From: Deinandra increscens subsp. villosa
Taxonomy: Eukaryota; Streptophyta; Magnoliopsida; Asterales; Asteraceae
Direction of reading: 5' to 3'
Length of the DNA stretch: 64,000 nucleotides
Assembly (NCBI GenBank): GCA_039602395.1
Contig: JBCNJP010000023.1
Location: 86,993,324 to 87,057,323 of the forward strand
In this document: piece after piece, positions 35,801-46,800 of the stretch
Layout of the letters: each line of letters starts with the position of its first letter
Numbering within the stretch: the stretch's first letter is position 1
Notes under the pieces: generated by a model
What the model saw: only the letters and a program-made list of their open reading frames with translations
Told to the model about the DNA's origin: nothing
Database searches by the model: none
Translations under genes and position numbers: made by a program

Positions 35801-37261
35801 TTTTTATTTGAATAATTTGAAAAGTCTGAGATAAGAAAACAAAACAATCCAAATCGGTCACTTCACTAAGAAAAATGGAATGAAACTTACACCTATACCT
35901 ATGAGCTTATTTGTCAAAGAAATATTTACTCTCCAAGAAAAGTATATGTGAAACATACATCATCTTCAGCATCATCTGATCCATGAAAACGTGATGAATG
36001 GAAATGTGGCTTCAAATACTGGGGCGAGGAGCGCCCGTTGCACGCAGCTGTGGTTGGATAATTCTTCTAATCCGATGTAACATTAACCGAACGCATAATC
36101 TTAATGTCAGGATTGTTTACTCCTTTTTTAGTATCCTTATAGCTCATCCGAAGAATCACATAATTAACAATAACTAACACCAAAGAATCACATGTGCATT
36201 ATGATGAATCAACAATAATTAACACAATCCTTTTTGAGCTCCTTTGACTATTTTGGCTCTTTCATAGTAAAGGAATTGTTCCTCCCCCTTTGCTTTTTTA
36301 ATAGGATGATAATTCATAGTTGGTAAGATATGCATAAACTGAGTAGAGAAAAAATTCAAGCAAACCTATACCGTGACACCAGCATTCTATATAGCCTTTA
36401 GATTTTTAAAGCTTCCCTATGTGCAGAAAAAGAAAGATTAACATCAAAACTTTAAAAAGGTTTATACTGAACAAAAGAAAAGATGCAAAAGCTAGAACCT
36501 GGAAATACTTTGCATCCGTTAAAACATTCAGGCATGATGCTCCACCTTTCACACAGGCTTTTTCAATTTGGACCTGCAATAATCAGTTTCTAGTATTCAA
36601 AAGCAGATAAATAGTTAAAAAGAACAAAATAAAGAAATTAGGGTTTTAGCCTACTTTGAGCTCTCCATCTCTGTTATTCCGCCGAGCGAAAGAGAAATCG
36701 AACACAAACCATAAATTAGAAAAATCCTAGAACAATAACTGATATTTTCCATCGAGATAAACCCTAATTCCTGAAGCTTTAACAAAATCGAATACAATCT
36801 GAAGCTTTAAGAAAATTGAATACAATCGTCTACCTGGTGAAGAAGAAATAACGGAGATGGATGAAGATGGCAGATGAAACGAAAATTTCAAATAAACCCC
36901 CTTTAACCGCCAGCGCGTCTTTCGTCCGTCTCTGTACCGTCGCAGACATCTTCCCTTAGTTTCGGCAAATTGATTGTGTTGGTTCGTGACGGTGGAGTAT
37001 GGATTGCAGAGTCTACCCGGGGACCCGTGGTTGATGATGGGAAGCGGTGGTTCCGGTGGTGGTGTAGGGGGGGCAGTAGTTGTGGTGCCGATTCACGCTT
37101 CAAAGATATGGAGAGCAGGTGAACGATTTCTTTCGTGATTGTGTATAGAAAGCAGAGATATGGAGAGCAGGAGCACGGACCAAATATGAAAATATGTTGT
37201 GTCAAAAATTAAAAACCTAGAAACCTCACTATTTAAAAGATGATATTTTATATTTAGGTAA
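32832..37261 (-). mobile_element. 4.4 kb non-autonomous Helitron
   Basis: On the minus strand the 3' end reads a GC-rich hairpin (GCCGCCGCAATGCGCGGCGG), then TCACCACCTAG, followed by host T. The 5' end is TTACCTAAATATAAAATATC after host A (a canonical TC start seems changed to TT). The duplicate locus at 44360-44370 has the uninterrupted sequence GGATTATACTCTAAA, which fixes both borders. No Rep/helicase motif or long frame was found inside. Contents are AT-rich with a tandem duplication at 35440-35603. Confidence 0.75.
35440..35603. repeat. about 80-bp tandem duplication inside the Helitron
   Basis: GCTTCGTCGAGAAGGACAC and CAGTTGACGGCGGAGGTTC each occur twice about 82 bases apart. GC-rich against the surroundings, perhaps a captured coding fragment; not identified. 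Confidence 0.8.
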
Positions 37262-38245
37262 TACTCTAAAAAGGTTTGAAAGAAAAAACAAATAAAACCG
37301 TATGATTTTAGCCTATGTAACTTTTTTATACTATACTTACGTTTATAATTATTTTAATTTAAACTATGCACAATCGAGTCTATCTATATTACCGTTTTTA
37401 TTCATATTTTATATTTTATGTATACTTTTCAAAGCTCAAACCGTAAATTAAAACATAAGTCAAATCGTGGTTTGGTTATAATTTAAAAAGTTTAGTTATG
37501 ATTAGCCATGCTTAAAAATCGTTATTAATGGTAGACTCGTAATTTAATCTAGAAACTGTCAAAACAGGATGTGTAAGTGTTAAGATCAATTTGTTTTCTT
37601 GATCAGAATGATTACGTCATAGAGTGATCTACCGTTTCCAAAAATGAAATTGATCGACCCATCCATGAAACATTAACATTCTTTGATATAATGTCTTCCT
37701 CGTTCATCACGAAAAGTGTCTTGAGCTCCAAAGAACCCGCAACCAAAAAAAGTTGCTTGATCATCCGATAATGGGAATGAGCTGTGTTCTTTGCCATCAA
37801 AGAAAAAAACAAGAATATCAAATTGGGAGGAAAAAGGTACATTTTTTTTACAAATAATTAACTTTTGTCTTGAGTAACGATCTTTATGACTTAGAAACCT
37901 TAATACCCATAAAACACAGTACACAAGTCTCTCGTATTCTCGTATTCGTGAAGTCCACGGGCTATCTCGTCACTCGCGTCACATTCTAAAAGAAAAAAAA
38001 ATCTTATGAAATAAAACTTTGAATTACTTTTAAAACGGGTTAAAATATCCGCGTAATTTTGAGTTTTTTTTTCAAATTTTTTTAAGAAAAATTATGAGAA
38101 AATTACACATAGGCAGATCCTAAGTGGCTGAATTTAAGGAAAAGACTGATCCTAGGTGGCACACCTTAAATTGCGCCACCTGAACTGAACACAGCAAAAA
38201 CTTGTGTTTAAATAGATATAGATGGGTTTACATTATTGTCTAGGT
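37262..38245 (-). repeat. duplicated segment, copy 1 right part
   Basis: Matches about 44367-45360 with few changes. It contains a pectinesterase exon fragment and a second Helitron-5'-like terminus on the minus strand (TCTATATCTATTTAAACAC from about 38221). With 32028-32831 it forms one unit also present, uninterrupted, at 43712-45360. Confidence 0.8.
37618..37788 (-). pseudogene. pectinesterase exon fragment (copy 1)
   Basis: Reads DQATFFGCGFFGAQDT, RDERGRHYIKEC and, in another frame, SIDFIFGNGRSLYD, equivalent to residues about 205-253 of the intact pectinesterase at 39346-41162. An internal deletion removes the segment corresponding to ALRIAG, a stop and a frameshift follow, and the donor GT is displaced. 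A captured or degraded exon, not a gene. Confidence 0.8.
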
Positions 38246-38970
38246 GTTGCAATGGTTTTTATTGTGCGTTTGTGTGCTGTGTTTAATTATTTGATGCTTG
38301 ATTTCTCTTAAATTCCATTCTATGAATCTTCCAAACTCTTTAGAAGTCATTAGAAAGAAGTTGACTCGAGCTGATTCCTCCATAAAAGGTAATTTCTGAT
38401 TTCTTTTAACAATTTCTGTTGGAGTAGCTTTTTAAGATTGATTATGGATGATTGTAATTTGTAATTTCTTTTAACAATTTCTGTTGGAGAAGTTTTTTAA
38501 TTAAGAGAGAATGTTCCAATGGGTGGTAATTGGTACCACACTTTCCATGAACAATCTTTATGATAAAGCTAGACTTGATTGTTTTAACTTACTAATGAAC
38601 TCTTTGATTATTTTAATTTGATCACAGGGCCGGAAGGTTCACGTATCATTGGAGATAACATACATGATTGTTTTAACCGATTAGTGAACTCTTTAATTTC
38701 TTTACTGACTTGTATGATACGTGCTCAACTATACATGGCATCTACATGTGAATATAAAAACTCATTAGATTATAGTACACATAAGTAAGACAAAATAGTC
38801 ATCTTTTAATTTCTTTTAGTTTGAATCTTGCCCTTAGGGTGGACGACCTTGAGGTAAGTTCTAATTAAGTATTATGATAAATAATAGAAACGGATTGTAA
38901 TAATTAATTTGAACTCGCTGCTTATATGGTTTATTGACAGGCACACAAAAAAATAAAAAAAATCATCACA
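38246..38970. other. intergenic, nothing recognised
   Basis: No convincing gene or repeat apart from a few short local duplications (AATTTCTTTTAACAATTTCTG near 38395 and 38465). Confidence 0.55.
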
Positions 38971-39002
38971 TTGTATTTCGAAATATCATGATAAAAGGTA
39001 GT

Positions 39003-39075
39003 CACATTGAGGACTCGAACCCTCGACCCACATAGAAGAAGAGGGAACACCATCTGACAGACCAAATGCCTGGCC
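39003..39075 (-). mobile_element. 73-bp tRNA-like insertion with 27-bp flanking repeat
   Basis: The minus strand contains GGTTCGAGTCC, a perfect Pol III B box, near its 3' side and TTGGTCTGTCAGATGG, an A-box-like stretch, near its 5' side. It is flanked by direct repeats at 38976-39002 and 39076-39102 differing at one position. The length equals a tRNA or SINE head; no anticodon arm could be assigned safely. Confidence 0.55.
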
Positions 39076-39345
39076 TTTCGATATATCATGATAAAAGGTA
39101 GTTATACTTTTATGCAATAACCACAAAGGTAAAAACAAAAACTATTTGCAACACTTTCCAAATGTAAGATTTACTTGCATATAAACCAAAATGGCAGGCA
39201 TTAAGGAACGATTTTGAGTGCCATTGTCAATCATATAATATGTTCGAGTCTTTTATGCAAACAATAAAAATTCATCCAACACTTTTTTGTAACATTAATA
39301 ACGAAAATAAAGTGATCATAATCATATTTGTGTAGCTAAATGTTC

Positions 39346-41162
39346 TTAAAGTTCACGAAGCCATTCTTTTCCATCAATATAAGCGATACTCATATAAGGA
39401 GCTGCATCCGTTGCGCTTAACTGTCTCGCGTACTTCACCCTGCCATTGAAATTAGCTCCAAGACCCGAGCACGCGTATTCTCCAAAGAATACTATCCTGC
39501 AAGCACATTCGGACGGTTAATTAATACCATTGATTAACAGATTAAAACAAACTCACATTTAAGTAACAAAATCATTCAGTCGTACGTAACTGATCTCTAG
39601 TGGAATTTCCCATGTCATTCCAGCCTTCAGGAGCAATAATAGCATCCATGGTAGTCTTTATGTAAACAGTAGTTGAATATGCACCCCAAGCCCTACCAAG
39701 GAATATATTACCCTTCCCTACAATCTTACAATTCAAGAACGAAAACCCTGTTTTTTCCTGTAATGATTCACGTTTTTGCGCTGCTACCGCTCCACTCCCA
39801 CTCGCTACGGAATTTATTGTACAATTCTATAAGAAAATATAAGAACTAGATTAGTAAACCGTGTAGTATACGGACTGAATATAAATTCATGATAATAGTA
39901 AAATACAAAATAAAAAACGGTTAAGAGATTCAAAATATATGATTGATGTAAAATTAGTGTTGATGTTGACCCTCTAAAAATGAGACATGCATGTGGTAGC
40001 TATTTTAGTGCTTTATAAAGATGGTTAAAAAGTCTCTTACTTTTGTTTATCCACGTCTTCTTCCCTAAAACAGATGCACAATATGTATATATTCTGTATG
40101 TTGTGCGCACCAATGTGGGACAATATATGATTTGTGATGAAGAAAAAGTGATTAGTACCTCAAAGAGTGATCTACCATTTCCAAAGATAAAATCTGTTGT
40201 TCCTTCAATGAAACAATTTTTGAAATAATGTCTTCCTGCATCAGCAAGAAGAGTATCTTGAAATCCATAAAACCCACAGCTATAGAAAGCAGCTTGATCA
40301 CCTGCGATTCTTAAAGCAACTGCCTGTGCATCTCGTGTGCTTGGACTTGGATAAGGAGCTGTGTTCTTTATCATTCAAGAACAAAAAAAGTATAGATCAA
40401 TCTTGAATAACAACAATAAAAACTATATTTTCGCATATTATCACGTTGGTTTACTTGCATTAGTTACCTTAAAGCTAACGTCGTGAGCAATGAAATTTTT
40501 AGCGAAAACTCCAACCGAGTAGCTATAGACAGTGCCATTAGATGTTTTGGCAGTGTCGCCCCAAACGATAAAAGTATTGCCATAACCTTGGCCTTGAATT
40601 ATCAGATTCGATTTTGTTTTTTCCACATTTACCTTCTCCCTGCCAAAACAATATATACAATGTTTTTGGATTTTACACATTTTAAACACAAATTATGACG
40701 CACAAAGACTGTATGATAAATAGGCTTGGATTTGCTACAACTGCAACAAATACTTGTTTTGTAGTAGTGCGAAAAATATTACCTGTATGTGCCTGCATCA
40801 AGTATGATAAGTGTTGGTTTTAGTGCATTGTCAGGAACCGCATCAACTGCTTTTTGAACACTGTTGAATTTGCCACAACCTTTTTGATCCACGGTTAAAG
40901 TAATTGCCACGCCGTACTTTTCTATGAGCGGAGATTTCCACTTGGTTGCATCACAATTACGGTGGCCGAAAAGTCGGTTTATGAAAGGGAAGAACTCACT
41001 TTGATCAAAAACACTTTTAATTGGAGTGATTTTAAAGATTTGTGAAGAAATAGAAGAAGTCGTTATATTTGAGTTTTTGGTGTAGAAAGGAATCATGATG
41101 GAAAGGAGAGCAATTGTAAAGACAGAAAGCCAAAACAATGAGATACTTTTTTTAATGTTCAT
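39346..41162 (-). CDS. pectinesterase (pectin methylesterase), secreted, no PMEI pro-region
   Basis: Hydrolyses methyl esters of cell-wall homogalacturonan. Five exons join in frame with GT-AG borders: 41162-40783, 40639-40468, 40365-40159, 39836-39601, 39496-39346, giving 381 aa ending WLREL. An N-terminal hydrophobic stretch (residues about 7-28) fits a signal peptide or anchor. The family active-site residues are in place: Q198 (DAQAVAL), Q220 and D221 (GFQDTL), D242 (DFIFGNG), R298 (LGRAWG). The mature domain begins near residue 85, without the usual PMEI inhibitor-like pro-domain, as in the Arabidopsis PME8/PME15-like group. The frame is intact throughout, so this is probably a working gene. 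Pseudogene copies of its third exon type lie at 37.6 and 44.7 kb. Family certain; exact orthologue not. Confidence 0.93.
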
Positions 41163-41358
41163 GTTGAGTGAGAGTCGAAAAGCTTACGTTATTATTGTTG
41201 GGTGTGAAGGTCTTGTTGGAGAAACAATCAGTTATGATAACCGAGACGAACTAAACGAAAACAAACTTTTACGAAAACTTGCTGGAAGAAGAAGAAACGG
41301 AAAACAGACTTTTAGTTTGATAATTTTTGGTACTTCAAATTACAATGGAGAAGGTTCT

Positions 41359-41364
41359 TTTATA
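41359..41364 (-). promoter_or_regulatory. TATA box of the pectinesterase gene (probable)
   Basis: The minus strand reads GGCTATAAAAG, about 195 bases upstream of the start codon. A good TATA match in the only plausible promoter position; the transcription start was not determined. Confidence 0.55.
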
Positions 41365-41389
41365 GCCAAATATTGAGTTACCGACATAT

Positions 41390-41940
41390 TGAGTCGACCG
41401 ACTACCAATTATACTTTGCTATTGCCGTTAAAAAAATTAACAATAAATCATATTTTACGATTTTGACGGCGCGGGTTTACGTACGTACGGGATAAATCTA
41501 TTGATTTCATTATTTAATAAAAAAAAACGTAATCTATCAAATGAACTATAAATCTTTATTTTTTATTTTTGAGTTAGATATAATAAAACCAATAAAAGAG
41601 TTAAAATAATATACTGAAAATGGATAAAATTGCCAATAAAGTTTATTAGGGAAGGATATTTTTTATATATAAAGTTTGATTTGTATATATATGATGTATA
41701 TAGTAAGTTTGAAAGGATGTATATGAAATTATCCTTTTAACTTATGGAGTTATGGAAACAATTAACGTTCTTATCCTAGCCTAAACAAAGAAACTAAACT
41801 TAAAAAAATACAATTTAAATTTAAACTAATTAATAAACTATTAAGATTATCATGAATACATTTACTTATTGCGTTAAACCATTGCTCTAATTTTATTTTT
41901 TTTTGAAACGACGATTATATAAAACGAAGGACAACTAGAC
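41390..41940. other. intergenic upstream of pectinesterase, nothing recognised
   Basis: AT-rich, no coding frame. Promoter elements beyond the TATA box may lie here, but none is claimed. Confidence 0.5.
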
Positions 41941-41946
41941 AAAACG

Positions 41947-42204
41947 CTAGAAGCCAACCAACCAAAAGGAATTACAAAGAAAATGAGGACCAGTCATACC
42001 CACTAACGGACTTATCGAAGCCTCTATTACAAAACCATAAAAAAAACTCCAATTCTTAATTTCTAGGAGCACCCGAAGCACAGAAGTGGGTCTATGGTTG
42101 AAAATCGCCAAGTTCCTTTCGATCCAGATACACCAACATCCGGTTAACATGATGATCTTTATAGCCTTTTTTTTCCGAACATTCAAGGACTGCTCTTGAA
42201 CCAT
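41947..42204 (-). pseudogene. LINE ORF2 C-terminal fragment
   Basis: Reads KAIKIIMLTGCWCIWIERNL...LLEIKNWSFF, the conserved C-terminal end of plant LINE reverse-transcriptase proteins. Only about 85 residues remain, with no RT core nearby. Confidence 0.65.
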
Positions 42205-43090
42205 TGCTCCATTGCTCTTGTATTTATATTAAGTTACAAACGTTACATAACATCATGCACATATGTAGTTGGTCCATTGATTACGAACAAACAACAAGCG
42301 GGCATTGATCTTATGATTTTAATGAATTAGATGTTTAGTGAAATGTGGAGTATTAAAGGTTTTTTTCATGTGTTATATAAATAGAAGCAGTAACGGAGTT
42401 TGAATAAAAGTTTAAGGGGAGCCAGGCTCGGTTTATATAATTTTTTTCGGATAACAAGGTAAAAATTAGCACTACGCAACGGAAAAGCGAGTGGGACCAA
42501 GGCCTCCTCGAGCTCTAAGAAAGCTCCGCCCATGAATCCAAGAGGAAGAGGTTGGTGAACTACCGTGCTATGTGGTTATTTACCCTTTTCAACTTGTATA
42601 CTGATGGTGCTCTACCAAATGTCTAAAACAACCGTTTTGGGTTATATCTGAGTTTAATGAAATTGCATAAGAATTAAGAACATATAACTTGATAATAGTT
42701 TTATAGAAAGTGTTTAACTTGTTTTCCTATGCTACATTACAACCATAAAAATGTATCTTGGTAATAAACAATTAAAAGATAAATAAAATTTATAGCCTAG
42801 GATGTACAAGAGTTAGTAGTGTTGATTTCAAAAAAAATAGTAAATCTTAAATAAGCATTATAAAACCATATAGAAGGGGGTATCAATATATATAGATACA
42901 AATCAACCATTATTAAATGATAGGTTAATGGTTCTGCTTGTATAGTTTGCAAAGTATATGTCCATTTTGGTTTATAAGCCATTTCAAAACTGCTTGATTT
43001 CACGAATCTTGAAATACTCAGTGTTTATGTTCTTTTAAATTCAACTTCATGGCAATTATATATATGTGGTGAATAAGCCATTTAATTATT
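42205..43090. other. intergenic, nothing recognised
   Basis: No gene; a short minus frame at 42797-43003 has no recognisable features. Confidence 0.5.
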
Positions 43091-43092
43091 AT

Positions 43093-43150
43093 ATATTCAA
43101 ATGCATGGCCAAAGAATATATATGATCCTTCCCATGATGCATCCGGGTAA
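43093..43150. repeat. 58-bp direct repeat, copy 1
   Basis: Repeats at 45838-45895 (offset 2745, one mismatch). Contains AAATGCATGGCCAAAGAATA and CCATGATGCATCCGGGTAA. Confidence 0.9.
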
Positions 43151-43711
43151 ATGGAAAAAACCATATGACCATTTGCAAAATATGGTGATTGTTCATTTTT
43201 TTATATGTGTGAGAATTGTGTTTTTTAGAGACACATAATTAATTGAAGCATTATACTCTTTACGTCAATTAGTCAGACTAGTTATGTGTGTTACCAAATG
43301 TTTAATGTTTATGATCACATTTCCAAGTTCGATGTGTCACTAATGATAACTAATGGTCGTGAAAACTGTAAACAACATATGATTAGAGTAAACAAATGGT
43401 CACATTTCAATTTGAATGTGTGACAACTTATATATTATTATCATGGTCAATGAACAAAAACATGTGACTTGATGTAACATATGACGATTGTTCATTGTAT
43501 TAGGTGTTAGAGTTTTATTTACGAGACGAATAATAGGTGGGAAAAATGAAATTTAGGGGGTTTAACATTGCTCTCAGATGTGTTATATGTAATGTTTTCC
43601 CATTATACAGCATAAAAGTGTTGCTCTAGTGGTTGGGTTCTAATATTGCAAGCTTCTTTATTTTTTCAAACCCTTCTATAGGTTTTTTAACCTCATCACA
43701 ACACACACATA

Positions 43712-43899
43712 CATAAGTAACATGTAGTCGGGAAAAGTCGACCGGGAAATTTTTTTTGGCGGGTTACTATTGCCGACTACATGTTGTCGAGAATGGTAAT
43801 AAAAAAATATTCAGGGGCTTTCCCGACTACATGTAGTCGGGAAAAGTGAAGTTTTAGCGACGACAATTGTAGTCGGGAAAAGTCAAATTTCTTGTAGTG
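43712..43899. mobile_element. CACTA transposon end (copy 2)
   Basis: Same terminus as 32361, with CACTACAAGAAATTTGAC on the minus strand at 43899 and CCCGACTACATGTAGTCGGG subterminal repeats. The left side stops abruptly at 43712. Confidence 0.75.
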
Positions 43900-45360
43900 A
43901 TATTGTTTTGACAGCATCAGACTCCGGCTTTCTTCGACAGCTGATTACTACACTCTCCCGAGAATTTGTTGTGACAGATTTGGGTGACTTACATCATTCT
44001 CGGTATTACGGCCACACGTAACTCGTCTTGTTTATTTTTACAACAGTCTCAATATGCCAGAGACATTATACATCGGGCCTCTATGAGTTAGTGTAAACCC
44101 TGTGCCACACCGGTTGACAAGAATTCAAAATTGAGTGCAGGTGATGTGTCTTTACTATTCGATGGGACTCTATACAGGAGTCTAGCAGCCAGAAAGATTA
44201 TTAGAAAAAATAGGGTATAAAGAAAAAACTGTTCTATTACAAAAGTGTAGTTTGGATTATTGTCGGCCAATAGACCATAGTTCATGATTATTTAAAACTA
44301 TTTTTCCTTAATAAAATTGGTGGATCGGTTTAAAAAAATTTCCAACCATGCCCAATGGTTTTATTTTATGGATTATACTCTAAAAAGGTTTGAAAAAACC
44401 AAATTAAACCGTATGATTTTAGCCTAAGTAACTTTTTTATACTATACTTACGTTTATAATTATTTTAATTTAAACTATGCACAATCGAGTCTATCTATAT
44501 TATCGTTTTTATCCATATTTTACGTATACTTTTCAAAGCTCAAACCGTAAATTAAAACATAAGTCAAATCGTCAGTAACTGTTTGATTTGGTTTGGTTAT
44601 AATTTAAAAAGTTTAGTTATGATTAGCCATGCTTAAAAACCGTTATTAATGGTAGACTCGTAATTTAACCTAGAAACTGTCAAAACAGGATGTGTAAGTG
44701 TTGAGATCAATTTGTTTTTCTTGATCAGAATGATTACCTCATAGAGTGATCTACCGTTTCCAAAAATGAAATTGATCGATCCTTCCATGAAACATTCTTT
44801 GAAATAATGTCTTCCTCGTTCATCACGAAGAGTCTCTTGAGCTCCAAAGAACCCGCAACCAAAAAAAGTTGCTTGATCACCGACAATGGGAATGAGCTGT
44901 GTTCTTTGCCATCAAAGAAAAAAACAAGAATATCAAATTTGGAGGAAAAAATGTACATTTTTTTACAAATAATTAACTTTTATCTTGAGTAACGATCCTT
45001 ATGAGTTAGAAAACTTAAAACCCATAAAACCCAGTGCACAAGTCTCTCGTATTCGTGAAGTCCACGGGCTATCTCGTCACTCGCGTCACATGCTAAAAGA
45101 ACAAAAATCTTATGAAATGAAACTTCCAATTACTTTTAAAACGGGTTAAAATATCCGCGTAATTTTGAGGTTTTTTTTCAAATTTTTTTAATAAAAAATC
45201 TGAGAAAATTACACATAGACAGATCCTAGGTGGCTGAATTTAAGGAAAAGACTGATCCTAGATGGCACACCTTAAATTGTGTCACATCTTAAATCACCTG
45301 GACAGCAAAAACTTGTGTTTAATATAGATATAGATGAGTTTACATTATTGTCTAGGGATG
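43900..45360 (-). repeat. duplicated segment, copy 2, without the Helitron
   Basis: Corresponds to 32362-32831 joined directly to 37262-38245. Contains the copia RT fragment (43900-44193, plus strand), the empty Helitron site (44366/44367) and the pectinesterase exon fragment. It ends at GTCTAGG, where copy 1 also diverges. Confidence 0.85.
44738..44903 (-). pseudogene. pectinesterase exon fragment (copy 2)
   Basis: Same fragment as 37618-37788, slightly less damaged: the donor GT at 44736-44737 is kept and one small insertion of copy 1 is absent. The frame is still broken near the internal deletion. Confidence 0.8.
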
Positions 45361-45525
45361 TTCACGGTCCGGTTGGTCCGGTTTTTACATTTTCTATAGA
45401 CCAAACCGTAATTTACGGATTGAAAAAATCTTAAACCAAACCAAACCGGATTTTACGGTTTAACCGAACCGGTGTAACCGGTTTTTCCGGTTCGATTCAA
45501 CGGATTGAAACGGTTTGGGCTACTT
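45355..45525. mobile_element. hAT-like MITE fragment, CCGGTT-rich
   Basis: Starts AGGGATGTTCACGGTCCGG directly at the end of the duplicated segment and is rich in CCGGTT/AACCGG words. No matching right terminus was found. Confidence 0.35.
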
Positions 45526-45837
45526 ATTTTTTAGCCGCATAAATCACTTTGTAGTACTTAGTCTCAATTTATTTTAGGCCACATAAAATAGTTTGTAGTA
45601 AAAAAAAATAATCGCTGCTATAACCATTAAAAATATCGTTGCTGTACATTTAAATCATTTGCTCTAACAAACAATTAGAAGTTTTACATAACAAAAAATC
45701 ACGCTGCTATAATTTAAAAAAATGGCTACTGTACATTTAAATCATGTTGCTTTAACAAACAATTATTAGAACTTTTATGCAACAAATAATATTCTGCTAT
45801 AATTAAAAAAAATGACTACTCATTTACTGTAATAATA

Positions 45838-45895
45838 ATATTCAAATGCATGGCCAAAGAATATATATGATCCTCCCCATGATGCATCCGGGTAA
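45838..45895. repeat. 58-bp direct repeat, copy 2
   Basis: Partner of 43093-43150; the two bracket the duplicated CACTA/pectinesterase segment. Confidence 0.9.
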
Positions 45896-45936
45896 GTTTG
45901 CTTTGGTGCGATCATGTTGGACGGGATTCTCTGAGA

Positions 45937-46396
45937 CAGTGTTTTAAAAACCGGTTTGAACCGGCCGGTTCGACCGGTTCGACCGGTGACCGGTCCTCTA
46001 ACCGGTTTTTTAAAGGCCGGTTTTTTGACAATAACCGGACCGGGTTAGACCGGCCGGTTTTTCGGTTTTTTCTAGTTTTTTCCGGTTCAATTGGTCCGGT
46101 TCAACCGGTTTTCTGATTTTTTTTAACTTTTTTTTTATTTTTTATTATTTTTTATTATTTTTTAAAGTTTAAAACTTATATTTTCATATGAAATACATAT
46201 TTGATATTATTTTTGAGTGGATTATATTTGTATTTTAACTATTTTTGTTGGGGTGTACAAGTTTATTAGCATTTTTATAAAAAAATATATATAAATCCCT
46301 TAACCGGTTCAACCAGCCGGTCTAACCGGTCCGACCGGTCGAACCAGTCCCGGAAGGTTTTCCGGTTCAACTAAAAAACCGGTTTTTAAAACATTG
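45937..46396. mobile_element. hAT-type MITE, 460 bp, with perfect 8-bp target duplication
   Basis: Terminal inverted repeats CAGTGTTTTAAAAACCGG and, inverted, CAATGTTTTAAAAACCGG. Target duplication CTCTGAGA at 45929-45936 and 46397-46404. CCGGTT-rich arms, poly-T centre, no coding capacity. Confidence 0.9.
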
Positions 46397-46554
46397 CTCT
46401 GAGATTTGAATTGAAGCTTTATTAACACATATAATACTTTTGCTTTGGTGGAAAACTAATTTTAGTAAGGAGCTTACCATCTATAGTACTTCTTCAATGC
46501 CTTGTGTTAGTCCTCTGAATTTCGCTTCGACATGAAATACATTAGCGGGTAAAA

Positions 46555-46800
46555 AAAATAAAATAACACATTTCCCGACTAAATGTAGTCGGGAATAGTT
46601 ATACCGAAAAAGTTTCTTAAATGTTTACCAATAAAGTTTTGTCGGTAAATATTTTTAAAATAGTAAAAATATATAATAAATAAGAAAAGGTATTCCCGAC
46701 TACATGTAGTCGGGAAAAGTCAACCGGAAAAAATTCCTTTGGTGGTCATTTTTTTTACCCGCTAAATTGTTTCAATAAAAAGTTAAGTCAACCAGGAAAG
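46555..46800. mobile_element. CACTA subterminal fragment
   Basis: Two CCCGACTANATGTAGTCGGG palindromes and the stretch TTTTACCCGCTAAATTGTTT also seen after the gap at 32040. No terminus is present. Confidence 0.6.

Noticed and set aside
32832..38221. A single larger Helitron reaching to the TCTATATCTATTT terminus
   Set aside because: The uninterrupted duplicate at 44.36 kb places the insertion borders at 32832 and 37261; kept only as an alternative.
43615..43690. TGCTCTAGTGGTTGGG, an A-box-like SINE head
   Set aside because: No B box at the right distance and no target duplication found.
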